A stretch of 64,000 nucleotides of DNA from Zygophlyctis sp. KS116 (lineage: Eukaryota > Chytridiomycota). The position numbers and the translations under genes are program-made. The notes under the pieces were generated by a model. That model saw only the letters and a program-made list of their open reading frames with translations, was not told the DNA's origin and did not search any database. How positions within the stretch are numbered: position 1 is the first letter of the stretch; the number at the start of each line of letters is the position of its first letter. This document shows positions 23,547-35,900 of this stretch, piece by piece. The DNA lies in assembly GCA_054661495.1 (NCBI GenBank), contig BAAFSQ010000020.1:1-64000 (forward strand), read 5' to 3'.

Positions 23547-24176
23547 TTATTTTGATAAAATCATTGCTTGTATAATAATTTCTTGATCCGCAACATTTGG
23601 CAATACTTCTATAATCTTTTTATGAACTTCCAAAATTTTCCCTAAATAGAACAGTTTAATAGACACATTTTTGTCTTGTAAAGTCTCCAATAATTTTTGA
23701 ATGATTGTAAATATCGGATCTTGTCTGTGAACGCGAAGTTTGACATCCTGAGCTCCTGTTGATAACCGAACTCTAATGCAAGTATCTGGATCTCTCTGTA
23801 CAATTTGAATAGTTTGAGTCTCATCCTTTTCAACCTTTGATGGAGAGTAGACCCATGCAGGTACAATATATTCATCCCCATATTCATCCCAAACCTTGAA
23901 TTCCAAATGATAATCTGAATGAGCAATACTTAAATTCAATGATGTTATGATTGCATTGGCTAAATCGAGTGATTCTGCCTCTGCAATGACTTTTAATGCA
24001 TCCCAAACTTCCTTTTTCCCTTGGACTTGAGTTTCCCAAAATTCAGACTTTTTCTGATTCATGTTCAGTTCTTTGGCATCTATACTTGACAGCAGAACCG
24101 TTAGAGTTATTTTATCTTTATTTAGTGTACTAGTCTTACCGGATGGGCCACTTGTCTTCCAGCAGCAGCAAAACAT
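23547..24176 (-). CDS. Ubiquitin domain-containing protein (UBTD1/2, DC-UbP homologue)
   Basis: An intron-free frame of 209 residues. It starts with a Cys-rich MFCCCW that may be lipidated. The N-terminal UBTD domain has the diagnostic KKSEFWETQVQGKKEVWDAL, then A-N-A-I-I-T-S-L-N-L. A ubiquitin-like domain fills residues about 130-207 (IRVRLSTGAQDVKLRVHRQD and a G-K-I-L-E turn). UBTD proteins bind E2 enzymes (UBE2D class) and regulate ubiquitin transfer. The adjoining open frame on the same strand in another frame is a shadow. Confidence 0.93.
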   Translation of the reverse strand: MFCCCWKTSGPSGKTSTLNKDKITLTVLLSSIDAKELNMNQKKSEFWETQVQGKKEVWDALKVIAEAESLDLANAIITSLNLSIAHSDYHLEFKVWDEYGDEYIVPAWVYSPSKVEKDETQTIQIVQRDPDTCIRVRLSTGAQDVKLRVHRQDPIFTIIQKLLETLQDKNVSIKLFYLGKILEVHKKIIEVLPNVADQEIIIQAMILSK

Positions 24177-24379
24177 TTAACGGCCGTCGGAGTTTATTCA
24201 CGCAATGAGCAGCGCTGGGAAAAGCCCATGCTCTCATCTGATCTGTTTGTCTGATCTGTTTGTCTGATCCATTGGTAGAATAGTATAACCCATTGGTATG
24301 ATCAGTGGTATAATTGGAGAGAGATAAACTCTAAACATGGAAAACGCCATTCTCGCCACTTGTTTTGTTTAATTATACA
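24177..24379. promoter_or_regulatory. Divergent promoter region between UBTD and FAM72 genes
   Basis: About 200 bp that must serve both divergent genes. It has a CG-rich patch next to the UBTD start (CGGCCGTCGG, 24181-24190), a 13-bp tandem repeat, and two CCATTGGTA-like elements (about 24269 and 24290) that resemble inverted CCAAT boxes. No gene is visible. The regulatory role is inferred from position only. Confidence 0.45.
24237..24270 (+). repeat. 13-bp tandem repeat (two full copies plus partial)
   Basis: The unit TCTGATCTGTTTG occurs at 24237-24249 and 24250-24262, followed by a partial TCTGATC copy. It lies mid-way in the divergent UBTD/FAM72 promoter region. It could be a regulatory-factor array or a simple slippage repeat. 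Confidence 0.85.
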
Positions 24380-24992
24380 ATGGCACAACACAATAGTATT
24401 ATTGAAGCCCCTGGAATATCTATAGGAGTTCAGTCACTTTCAGACTCAATCTCAATTCAACAGCATTTCATCAATAGAATATTATCAAGAGGAGAACCTA
24501 TAAGAAATCAAGATCGCCAAGTTAGACCGCAATTCAGATCTAAAGTAGTATGTTTAATCAATTGCAAACACTGTAAAACTCTAGTTTGTAAAAGAGGAAT
24601 GAAGGCTATTTTATTAGCAGATATGAATGTAATCATTTTTACTTCAAATATTAGGTTGAATTATTTTCTACAGACTCTCCACCTCAAAATGTCCAATTAG
24701 TATTTGATGACTATAGAACTAGAAATTGTGGATGTAGAATCAGAGATGTTGCATGTCTAGGATGTGGAAATGTGATTGGATACCATGTTTCTCAACCTTG
24801 TGAACCATGTATGGTAAGACTTGATTATTTTAACTTTTATAGGATGCATGTAATAATGGACATTTTTGGATGTTTCATATAGCAGAAGTTGTTTATTCTG
24901 ATCGAATGATTGGATCTAATACATTACTATGGGCACAATTACCTAGGGCGGACCGAGATTCTGAAGATTCTGAAATTCAATTAACGAGATGA
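24380..24992 (+). CDS. FAM72 family protein
   Basis: Exons 24380-24628, 24655-24813 and 24843-24992 (introns 26 and 29 nt) give 185 residues. The spliced protein matches animal FAM72 along its length: INCKHCKTLVCKRGMKAILLADM, ELFSTDSPP, DVACLGCGNVIGYHV, QPCEPC, NNGHFWMFH and NTLLWAQLP. Paired CxxC motifs suggest a zinc-bound, yippee-like fold. In mammals FAM72A antagonises uracil-DNA glycosylase UNG2; whether that holds here is unknown. The stop codon overlaps the start codon of the next gene (ATGA). Confidence 0.93.
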
Positions 24993-25414
24993 AAAATCCA
25001 GATTATTCTCTACTTTATAATTTTAAATTTGAGTCCTTTCAAAAGCCCAAGAATGAGAATTCTTTACATGAAGAATGGACTGATTATCTCTTAAATCTTG
25101 ATTATACCAGTCAAGTGTATTCTAAACCGTTGGGAAAATCAAAATTAATCAATAATTCCACTTGTGAGTCTGGGGATGTCGTAGAATTCTTTAAGAGAAA
25201 TTCATATACTGATTGTGTATATTCAGATGAAATATCGTATTTATTAAAGGAATATTCTAAAAATCAAGAAAATTCTACTAGCAGTGGTACTAATAATGGT
25301 ACTAGCAGTGGGAGCAGTGGGAGCAGTGGTACTAGCAGTGGGAGCGGTAGTAGTAAAAATGATGAAAAGATTCTATCTCGGCTGTGGATGATAAAGTCTC
25401 ATTTGGACACTTAA
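24989..25414 (+). CDS. Small hypothetical protein overlapping the FAM72 stop codon
   Basis: An intron-free frame of 141 residues whose ATG overlaps the TGA of the FAM72 gene by the shared ATGA. Residues 1-90 are unlike anything I recognise (EEWTDYLLNLDYTSQVYSKP, ESGDVVEFFKRNSYTDC). Residues 96-122 are a Ser/Gly/Thr low-complexity run, followed by a short charged end. The composition and length suggest a real gene, but there is no family evidence. A start at a downstream Met is not possible without losing most of the protein. Confidence 0.6.
   Translation: MKNPDYSLLYNFKFESFQKPKNENSLHEEWTDYLLNLDYTSQVYSKPLGKSKLINNSTCESGDVVEFFKRNSYTDCVYSDEISYLLKEYSKNQENSTSSGTNNGTSSGSSGSSGTSSGSGSSKNDEKILSRLWMIKSHLDT
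25274..25354 (+). repeat. Ser-Gly/Thr low-complexity coding repeat
   Basis: A run of AGC/AGT/GGT/GGG/ACT codons encoding a Ser/Gly-rich linker in the small gene downstream of FAM72. Imperfect trinucleotide slippage is the likely origin. Confidence 0.8.
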
Positions 25415-25503
25415 TGATTTATAATGGTTTAATTTCTTTATATTATTACTCTTATACCTTTAAAGTATTAAACCATTTTTAAGCTTTGATAAAACGTAAG
25501 AAA

Positions 25504-28500
25504 ATGGAAGAAAACATTTGCAGAGTCTGCCGGTCGTCTGAATCTACAGGACAGGATCCGCTATTCTACCCATGCAAGTGTTCGGGTTCTATGAAATGGG
25601 TTCATCAGTCTTGTCTAGAAAATTGGTTAAAAGTTTCTAGAAATTCAAAATGTGAAATTTGTAATTTTGAATTCAAGTTTTCTTCAGTATATTCTACTGA
25701 TACTCCAGACTCTTTACCTATAGGACTCTTGATAAACTCTCTCAAAAACAAAACGCTCTCTTTTTTAATTAAAACATTTAGGATTTTACTTGTTGTTTTT
25801 TGTTGGACGGTATTGGCTCCGTTAGGAACTCTATACATTTATAATACGTTTTTTAGGTCTGTATCAGAGTCTTTGGGCTCTTTAAAATTATTTTTTACTA
25901 GTTTAAAGAATATTTCATTGGATAATTTTGATGCAAGTCAGGAAAAAGTAGTCGATTTTGGACTAGAAATTGGTAAAACTGTGTTTAGAGGGCAAATTGT
26001 GACTCTAGGAATAGTTTTTATTATTATAATGACTTTGGCTTTGCAAGAATTAGTTCATTCTACCACTCCAGAGGAAGAATTAAGGGAATTTCAAGCACAA
26101 AGAGAAAGAGAAAGAGTAAATCAAAGGTTAAAGGAAATTTCAGAAAAGACAAAGGAGGAATTGGTCGAGGAATTATCTGAAATTTTAGATAGGACAAGGA
26201 AAAATCAAAATCAAAATACTGTTGATGTCGTAAATGATGCAGAAAAGGTTTCTGAAAATAATAGTACTGGTGATGGGATTGGAAATGAAGACTTTCAAGA
26301 TTTAAATTCTGAAAAAGAAAAAAAAGATCAACAAGTTTTCAAACCAAAAAATACTATTAGAAAAAGTAGACTGCCAGTTCCTTCTCCAGGATCTTCAAAG
26401 GGGTTTAAAAAGGTTGATTATAAAGGAGATGAATCGTTTTTGATGAAGAAAATGATGGATACTAGTGTTGAAAAGGTTTCGCTTCCGTTTTTGGGTGATC
26501 CTGGAAAAATAAAAGGGAAAAACAAACTGGAATTTTTTCAGGAAAGGGCAGAATCTCCAGAGACTTTTGAGAGATTTTGTGATTTTTGCTCAAATAAAAT
26601 ATCAAGTGGAGTCACACTTTGTAAGGAATGTGAAGACGGCATATTTAATGCACAAGAATTACTAGACGCTCGAAAAGAGGAATCTCAAATAAATGATCCT
26701 TTCTGGAATTCTGGTATGGATGTGGAAGAGTCTAGTATACAACAGGATTTAACTCCAAGCTCAATGTGGTATTACTCTGAGGATCCAGAGAATTTATTAT
26801 TGGTTAGAGGTCCTTACAGCTGGATCAAAATGGAAAATCTTGTAGAGAATAAGGTTTTGACTCCATTACATTTTGTAAGAAGGGCTGATCAAAGTAGTTT
26901 TGTGCGTCTAGAGGAGGTTTTGCAGAGCCAGAATCGTTTTAGTAGTCCTCATGATTTTTTTGATAATGAACACGAGAAAAATATGGAGGAAATGTTGAAT
27001 GAAATTAATGAAATTGACAATGAAATCACTGGATTAATTCACAACGGTCCTTCCAACATTGAAAATACCCAAAATTTAGAGCAAGCTATCCATAACCAAC
27101 ATCAAGAAGAGGAAGTGCAAGTACTAGCTGGCCCAGATGATGCTGGTGTGGACAATAATGTAGGGGAACAGCAACAAGCCTTTTTAAATATCAATATTGG
27201 GCCCGATCTTCGAGTTGAAATCGAAGCGCAGGGCGAATGGAATAGCGTAATGGAGCTAATAGGTCTCGCTGGACCTCTCAAGAATCTATTCAATTCAATG
27301 CTGCTCTATTTTGGAATAATAATATTTGGATTAACTGTAGGAATCGCTCTTCCAAGAAGCCTAGGCCATTTTACGATTGTAATCATGACCAAGTTTATAT
27401 TTCCGATTGCACATTATTCTTTTGGTCAAATTTCATATATATTGCAAACTCTGACAGATCCAATAATTGAACCAATCGTTGACTTTATATTATTTTTATG
27501 GAAAAGGTCAGTACCGTTTGTCGTAGATAGTTTGAATAGTGCCGACATGCAGTTGAAAGATCTACAAGATAGTTATAGCATTTCAATAATAGAAATGGTC
27601 AGGCTTAGTGCTCAGTTTTTGGCTGAACAATTGCATTCTAAAGTGGCGTTAAATCATTCCATTATTTTATCCAAGGAAATCGCCCAGAATATTACTGCTG
27701 TATCTAATGAAAACACTTCATATGGAGCCGACTCGAACTCAGATAGCTCGGCTTTGGTTTTCCTTTCGACTATCTTTATTGGATATTTTGAAATGCTTTT
27801 ATATAAACTTCGTAGAGAGGTAAGAATCATAAATATTTAAGGAGATACAGTGGGCTTCTAACGGACTTACTCATCCGTATTTAAGAACTATTACTCGGCT
27901 ACTCACCTCTTTCTGGGGTGGAGCATTACTTGCTATTAAGGTATTTTTTTCTGATTGATATTAGTTTTCATTTTTTATGATTTTGGAACTTGTTTGTGTT
28001 CCAATATATTGTGGCCTTTATGTTGATTATTTCATGTTGCATCTTTTTGCTTCCCGTGTTTCATTTCCTCCAAGGATGGAGTTGTTCGCTCGTCATCAAT
28101 ATGTATGGTTTTTCTTGCATTGTATACTTTTTGTTTGAAATTTAATCATTTTAGGGGTGATGGGTACAATTTTTATGTTTCAGTTTGCCACTTACATATC
28201 TGTCATCAGGGGCACACTAAGAAAGGGTGTATTTTGGTTTATAAGGGATCCAGAAGATCCCAGATTTCAGCCTCTTAATGAAATTATAGAGCGTCCGTTT
28301 TTTGTTCATCTCAAGAAATTGGCTTTTGGTGTCCTTGTCTATACAATAATTATGGGAGTCAGTGTTGGAGCATTTGTTGGTCTCTTTTTAAGCCTTGATC
28401 AATTGATGAATTACGCAGAAGGTCCTTTCAAATTGTTGCCCTTAAGGTGGGACGTAAAGTAAGCCTCAAGAAAATATTTAACATTACAGAGATGCGTTTT

Positions 28501-30058
28501 TGGAGTTCCCGATTGATTTGGTTATATTGCATGTTTTTGGTCCCTGGCTTCTGAAAACTACACGTCCTCAAAGGGTCTTTCGGAAAGCTGTCCGAGGTTG
28601 GTTTGAGTGGTCTGCGAAAAAGTTTTCTCTGACAAGCTTTCTATTTGGAGGTCGTTATCCTGATGAAGAATCTGACCTTCCGCTAGAAAGCATTTTGTCA
28701 TCAAATGGCTTACCTCAGCCCAGCAATTATAGATTTTTAAGAGTTCCGAACCACGATCATATCGAAGTTACTCCAGGAGTTCGAGATGTCATGATTCCTT
28801 GCCGCGAAAATGATCCATTATTTGGTAGGTCTCACGAAACAGCAGAAGAAATTCGTATAAACTGGACAAAAGTTTATATTCCGAAATATTTCAAGCCAAG
28901 AGTAACCATTTATTTATTTAATTCTTCAGTTACGTCTTTTACTATTGTGGCATCAAGTAACTGCTCTTCTCATTTTTGGAGGTGCAGCAATAATTCCATG
29001 TAAATTTTCTAATAATTTATAATTAGTGCTGATAGGCCGCTTTATTACTGTGAATGGAGAATTATGGCTTGAATCGGTTTATTCAGTTAATATACCAAAG
29101 CAATTACAGACTGATCATATTTTGCCATCTGGAAGAACTGATTTGGTATGCCATGATATCTACTCCTTCTTATTTGGTGTTGCTCTGCTTGCCTTAATTT
29201 ATGTCCCCTTCTACTTCGCATATCAGTCCATATATGCTAAGTTTTTCCGCCTGGAAAGAAAAAATGCATTGCGTCGAACTAACTCTGATCCAAGTAATAA
29301 TTTGCGAGGATATGTAGGTATATTTGATCCGGAAGAATCAGAGCAATCATCATTGAATGTCTTCAGTAAAATTCGGTTAGGTCTCATTACTTGGTGGTTG
29401 ATTAAAGGAAGAAGATATCTCAAAAAGGTACATTTGATTCAGTATAATAGTTACATAGGCTTTGGCGTCTATGACTTTATTTTTTTGGGGTATTTTAGTC
29501 GTCCCTATATTAGTAGGCTTTGCTTTCGAACTTTACGTATTGCAGCCCTTGGGAGCTCCGGCTCATACCCGTCCGATCTATTTTGTCCTTCATGAGTGGA
29601 GCTTTGGCATGCTATTGGTGAAGACATTGATTACTATACTTTTGGTTGGACCAGAAACATCAATGAAGAGGGAAATCAATCTCATTATTACCCGCGGTCT
29701 TGACTTTGACCAACTTAGCTTCCATCGTCATGTCATAATTCCACTCATTAGTATTCTTTTAATTATTATCTTGATTCCAAAGTCGCTTATCAATGTGTTG
29801 AATGATCTTGAAACAGCAGGTATTTGACAATTTTATATTTATTATATAGAAGAGAAAGAAAATCTCACTATGTATCTGCAATACTTTTTATACTTCTCTA
29901 TTTTCTTGACGGTCTTTTTTAGAGCTTCATATAAAGGGATCAGCAACTTTTTGGAATCTGTTCGTGATGAACAGTTTAAAGTTGGCCGAGTATTGCATAA
30001 CTATAATGAGGCAAATGAAAAAAAGATCTCTACTACCAATGATGCATCAGACATATAA
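25504..30058 (+). CDS. SSM4: Doa10/MARCH6-type ERAD RING-CH E3 ubiquitin ligase
   Basis: Nine exons (25504-27819, 27842-27940, 27965-28121, 28155-28458, 28490-28901, 28930-28999, 29027-29427, 29459-29819, 29850-30058) give 1442 residues, close to yeast Doa10. The first splice acceptor could also be 3 nt later. The N-terminal RING-CH reads MEENICRVCRSS, then YPCKCSGSMKWVHQSCLENW and CEICN. A disordered insert follows, then many TM helices. The TEB4-Doa10 region is recognisable in FFMILELVCVPIYCGLYVDY, HWVMGTIFMFQF, KGVFWFIRDPEDP and PIDLVILHVFGPWLL. It ubiquitinates misfolded and short-lived proteins at the ER and inner nuclear membrane. A derlin gene lies 9 kb downstream. Confidence 0.95.
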
Positions 30059-30123
30059 TTTCTTAAATCTAGAATTTTATTCTTAAATAGAATGACAAAA
30101 GTGCAGAAATGCGTTTCGTCTCC

Positions 30124-32809
30124 TTAAAGTTTCCTGCGATTATGAGATTTCTTGCCTTGGGATACAAATTTAAGAGGCTGTATTGGTACCCCCAATTTCT
30201 TTTCAATTCTGGGAGCGATCTTTTCTAAATAAATATTTTGAGCGTTCCACTCCTTTCCAATAGGCATACGAATCGTTCTTTCGTACTGGTCACGATTTTG
30301 AAATCCATGAGGAACATGAGGAACTAGATATTGGATGGATTTTTTCAATCTCTTTTCATTTATAACAACATGCTTCAAATTGGCATCTTTACGCTTTTCT
30401 GCTTCGATTCCAGGGATTTCTTTTACCACCTTCTTCTGCTTCTGCGGCTTCAAACCGATTCCTCCCCATGATCCCTATAGATTAAAAATTATATTTTATA
30501 TACCCATCCGGGTAAAGTTAAATCTTCTTCCTTGGGCATATCTCTCTCAATGATTTTCTTCTTTTCAATTTCAAATTCCTACATAATTGAATATAATAAT
30601 ATAATACCTCGACAACATTGTCATTTTCGAATGTCATACGCATAATGTCAGAGCGAGAGAGTTTTTTAATATCAGTAGAATGAATCACATCCAATTCCTC
30701 ATCATGATTCGATTCATCATCTCCTGAGAGTGCAGAGGATTCATTCTCATCCTGGTCTTTTTGAGAGTCTTCTTCATCAGCAATACCATCATGATCACTC
30801 AGATTCTCCTGAACTGAGGCCACTTCTAAATTTTGGCCATCTTCTAAAGCCGTATCTATGTGAATCATACTTTTTTCCTTTTCAGATTCAAACTTTTTCT
30901 TATGCTTTTCTAATTTGAGAGCAGATCGAGCACTGTCATCTTTATGGATATGTTTCCTGCTTTTTTGAAGTGGCTCAGATATATCAACCTGAAGCCATGG
31001 ATTTGAAATCGTTTCATTGCTAATAGCCACCTCTACGGATTTAGGCTGTTCATCAACAGATTGTTCTTCTACCAAATTTTCATCGTTTTCGTCAGATGAA
31101 GTATTATCGGCACTGATTTTTTCTGTGGTGTCTGTGGGTTTATTAACATTTCCAAAATAAGCTGTTTGATACTGCTCTTTAATTTCAAACGGCTGTACTT
31201 CAAAAAGAGGCTTGAGTTGCTTTACAGCCCCAACTGTGATTGGCCCAGAAGTTTGTAAGCCAACTATATTAACTTGATCCTTAAAATCCTCAGAGTCAGT
31301 TGATAAATATCCATCACTAACAACTGGAGATTCCATATGATTGATGGTAGGATTTTCAGGGTTAGCATCTTCTGATATTTCTCCTTCATCTTCATGTCCC
31401 ATCTCTCTAACATTTCTAATCATTTCTTTTGTTTCTGTCCTTTGACGCTCGAGAGCTTTTTGCATAAATTTCATGCCCATCAGTCCCTTCAAAGGCGGGG
31501 TCACATTATCAATGTCTTTCTCCAAGTTGTCCAATTTAATCATTTGATTATCAATAGTGTCCTGCTCATCATTAATATCTGAGTCATCTGATTCGTTCCC
31601 AGTAATCCTCTTCTTCAACTCTTGATGTTTTTCTAGTTGTTTCATCAAGGCGACTCTAGTTTCGGGATCATTATCCTTTCTGGCCAAGATTTGCTTTGCC
31701 CATTTACTAGTATTCTTATGCTTTAGGGAGACTCTTTCTTTTGCTCTGTCTAGCTCCAACTTTTCTAATTTTTCTTTAGCAAGTTGAGGATCAATTCTTT
31801 TTAGCTCTTCCAAATCCAAATCAAGTGCATCCACAGTCTTTTTACGATGCAATTTTCTATAAACCTTGCTCTTTATTTTTGCCACTTTTTTTTGCTTCTG
31901 TTCTTTATAAAAACAGAGCGCTCTCATTTTAGACAACTCTTTTTGTCTTTCTAGCAATTGTTCCTTTGATAAATTAAGCAATTTCAACTCTTCATTTTCT
32001 GCAACATCATTCTCACCCATTCCTGATTCCTTGATCAAACTCGAAATTTCCTTCTCTAAATCCGTCACTGGATTAAATTGGCCAACCAATGCAGAGCTAT
32101 AATTAATCAACAAATATCCAACTTACCTAGTCATATTAATCCCCTTCTCTTCATCAAAATGCAAATGATCAGCTTCTCTATTTTTCTTTATAATTGGTGT
32201 CCATTTAGAGATTTTTTTACTTGCCTCATCATATGCTGCAATTCTCTCCATTCTATATTTAGCGATAATGCATTACCTATTCTTTATCCTTGTAGCAGCG
32301 GGTGCATCCACTCTATTAGAGTTTTCCAGTCCCTTGAGTTTCTTCTTCAAAGCACCAAAAGATGTTTCTTCCTGCACACTCTCCATTAAATCACTTATCG
32401 AGACTTTCCCAGTTGATGGAATAGTGAATTCCCCTTGTTTAGCATTCAGATCAACAGTTTTCCTCTTTTTAGAAACCATGTATGATAAATCTTTGACTGA
32501 TCCATCCGAATCCGAATCTGAAAATTCATTCAGCGGATCATCCAATTGTTCCAAAGGATCAATCAGATCTTGAAGATTTTCTCTTTTGATGAGATCGCTC
32601 AAATCCCCTTCTTGTCCGAAATCATCATCGTCCAATGATTCATTTTCCGAGCCATTTTCTGTATGGAAATAAGATCCAAACTTTTCTTCATCGCTTTCAT
32701 TGAAAACCATGTCCTCATCAATTTCCTCATCATCCTTTGGATCTACTTGTTCGGACTCTGATGCATCATCCTCCTGCTCTTCCCGATAGATATTGTAAAT
32801 ATTCTTCAT
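30124..32809 (-). CDS. UTP14: UTP14, U3 snoRNP-associated small-subunit processome protein
   Basis: Exons 32809-32277, 32252-32127, 32096-30608, 30578-30504 and 30474-30124 (introns 24-30 nt) give 857 residues. The N-terminus is acidic and disordered. Conserved UTP14 blocks include MRALCFYKEQKQKKVAKIKS, KVYRK, ERVSL-KHKNTSKWAKQ, and the C-terminal LPGWGSWGGIG, which is formed across a splice junction, then PHGF and R-T-I-R-M-P-I-G-K-E-W-N. UTP14 acts in the nucleolus and activates the helicase Dhr1 for U3 release from pre-ribosomes. Confidence 0.95.
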
Positions 32810-32998
32810 TGGTTGAAATTTTTAAAAAGAATAATTTTCTTTTTTGCAAAAAACTCAATGGACAAACGGAAAAGTCATATTCTCAAAAATGCATTCAAAC
32901 AGCTACAGTTTAATTAGTTTATTAAATTGATATTTGATTTATTTGATTTAAACTCAACGACACCGACGGTCTGCGGTTGTGCAGTTTGTTCATAAACC

Positions 32999-35900
32999 CT
33001 ACTCTTGAACTACTTCTTCAGGAGCTTTTTGTACAGTGGGCCGTATCCAATGAGATTTTGAGTTTCTAAGAGTTCCAATTTCTTTAATAAGGCCTCTATT
33101 CTCCATAATTGAGTTTATGTTGACAGATTTAAATCGGGAAATTGAAGAATCTGTCTGAATGCGTAAAGAAGCAATCTTTTCTCTTAAAAATTCTTGCTGA
33201 TCTAGACATTCTTTTTTAATAGATTGATTCATTTTTGAATTTTGAAGTTCAGACTCTCTTGATCCATATTTCTTTGCGAGATTTTCAATAGACTTTTTAA
33301 GTAGATGAGGTTCTTGAAAGTAGTGGATGCAATCTTGAAGATCAGCACGGAAAGATTTGATCTGTGAGTTATATTTCATGAGTTTTTCATGTTCCTTGAC
33401 GTAGTCCTTCTTTTTGACTTGTAAGACATTACATAGTTTGGCAATATTTTCTTCTAATGATATCTTTTGTCGAGATAAGCTATCTAATTCAGTATTAATA
33501 TCTTGAATTTCAGATGTCATTTCGGCAATTTCATTCTCTCTTGGCTCTACTTGTTCCTTTAATTCCTTGATCCTGAAATCAAGAACAAACTTGTACTTTT
33601 CGAGCTCTTGATTTCTTTTCTTGAGATCATAAACTTTTCTTTCTTTTTCTTGAATGTGTTCGTCTCTTTCAGTCATCTATTATAATAAAAGTTTTGATTA
33701 TTACCTCTTTTCGTAGATTTACAATGTCTTTTTCAAATCCTAGAATAATGTTTTGTAGTTTTTTCTGATTATCAGCCATCCTGGCCATTTCAGACTTGTT
33801 TTCCTCAATATCCTTATTCAAAGTATTGAATTTTTTTCTCATGATTCCATTCTCTCCTTTTAGTCTAGCTGCCTCTTCTCTTTCCGATTTGACCTTTTTT
33901 TCATATCGATTGGTTAATGCTACAACTTCAGTGTCGATGTCTTCTTCATTTTGTTTTGTCATTTCTTCAAGCTCTTTAACCTGTTCTTTCAGCTCATCTT
34001 TTGTCTGATTTTTAGTCTAAATTTCATTTACCTTGTTTATTGCAGAGATTTTAGAATTCAAATGATTCTCAGCAACTGTTTGTGTTTCTGTAAGAGTTAC
34101 ATGTGTCTCTCTTTCGAATTCAACCATTTCATCTTGCCGACCTTTTTGTAATATATTGGATTTTTCTTGTTCTCGTTCATATTTCTCATACTCTTCCATG
34201 AGTTGTGAATTGTTTTTTGTTTCTACATCCTATGTTTAATATTAAATCAAATATTACATGAATTTCTTGAACATGTTTTGATTTTAAATTGGAAAGTTCT
34301 TCTTGATGTTTAACACTTTCCTTATCTTTTTCTGTTCTTAGCACAGATGCAGAGATTTTAAGAGCCTCAATCTCTTGGGTATACTTTTCAGTAATATCCT
34401 TTAATTTCTCATTGAAATTCATATCCTTTAATCGTAGCTGATATTCATGTTCCAGTTTTAATTCTTCGAGTCCTCTTTGCAGTTCTCCCATTATTACTGT
34501 TTTTTCTTCAAGATCAGATTTGGTAATTAAAACCTTGCGATTAATTATATACTATTACCTCATCAGAGTAAATAGGAGCTTTAGTGCTTTTGATTGAATG
34601 CTCATCTTTGTCTGAAATTCTGAAAATGTATACACACCCATCTTCAGCTGCTGAGAAAAGGTATTGATCATCCGCTGAAATTCGTAACTTTGTAACTGGA
34701 CCAGAATGAGCTTCATGTTCTTGAAAGTCACTAACATCTGACAATGGAAATTTAAAGGCCTTTATAGAACCAGTTGAAGTTCCTATTAATTAAAAATCTT
34801 GGGAAAAAATACCTGCAAACATCATTCTTCCAGAATTTGAAAGGATAACTTGTGTTAGAATTGAGCTGCTATGCAGTTCCCGAGTGACAGAAGACTCTGT
34901 GATTTCTTTCAAAAGATGATCTATCCCAACAGCATAGACTGTTTTAGCGTCAGAAGTACATATTGCAGATGAATAACTGCATACTTTCAATATATGCTCT
35001 GTTTCACGCTTGAATTCTCTTGTATTCCAAGTATATACGGCACCATCAGTTCCTGCAGAGACTAGAACACTATCGTCCGGGGTGAAATATAAACTTCGAA
35101 CTTTTCCATTATGACCTTTAAGCACTCCAATCATCTCAAAGGTCCATACAGAATATATTTGAATCATATTTCCATGTGTAGCAGCAAAAAAATGACCGCC
35201 ATTAGAGAAACGACACTAATCATCAGAAATTAAACAATACTTCTTGACATGATCGCAATGGAAATTCTCTAAAGGTTCGTAAATCATCTAATAAGATATT
35301 CATCAATCGTAGCTTATCGCTGAATCCTGCTAAAATATACAGCCCTGAAGGATGGAGTGAAACTGATAAAATATCCTCTGGGAAAGTTTTGACCTGTTCA
35401 CAAGTTGCTGTTATATAATTCCATATCCGAATTGATTTATCTGTACTGCATGTGACAAGAAAGGGCTTCCTGGAACATACATCCATACCTTTAACCGGAC
35501 CATAATGAAAACCATGAGCGATTGTATCATATTGTAGTTCATTTTCCTAATATTTTAACTTTTTTAATTACCTTTTTAGCCAAATCGGTATCTTCCAAAG
35601 AAATTTTAAATATTTGATTTTGATCAGAGGATATTATAATATCACGATATGAAGGACTGATAGACATTGTCTTTATATGTAATTCTTGATCTGGAAATTG
35701 AATTTTTCTTTTAATTTCATAACCATCCGCTCTCACATCTTGAAAAACTCGAGAATATAATACAATAGTTCCATGAGCCCCAGCAGCAGCAAACCCATTA
35801 TCAAAATTAGCAAGACAATCTACCGCCAAATTAGTAGCAAAATTCAATTCTTGTATCAGATTACCATCTAAAACAATGTAAATTTTCCCATCAGAACTTC

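Noticed and set aside
23642-23926. 94-aa second frame inside the UBTD gene
   Set aside because: Same strand, different frame; the UBTD frame matches its family from end to end.
24237-24270. Tandem repeat as a possible CRISPR array or satellite
   Set aside because: Units are directly adjacent without spacers and only two and a half copies exist.
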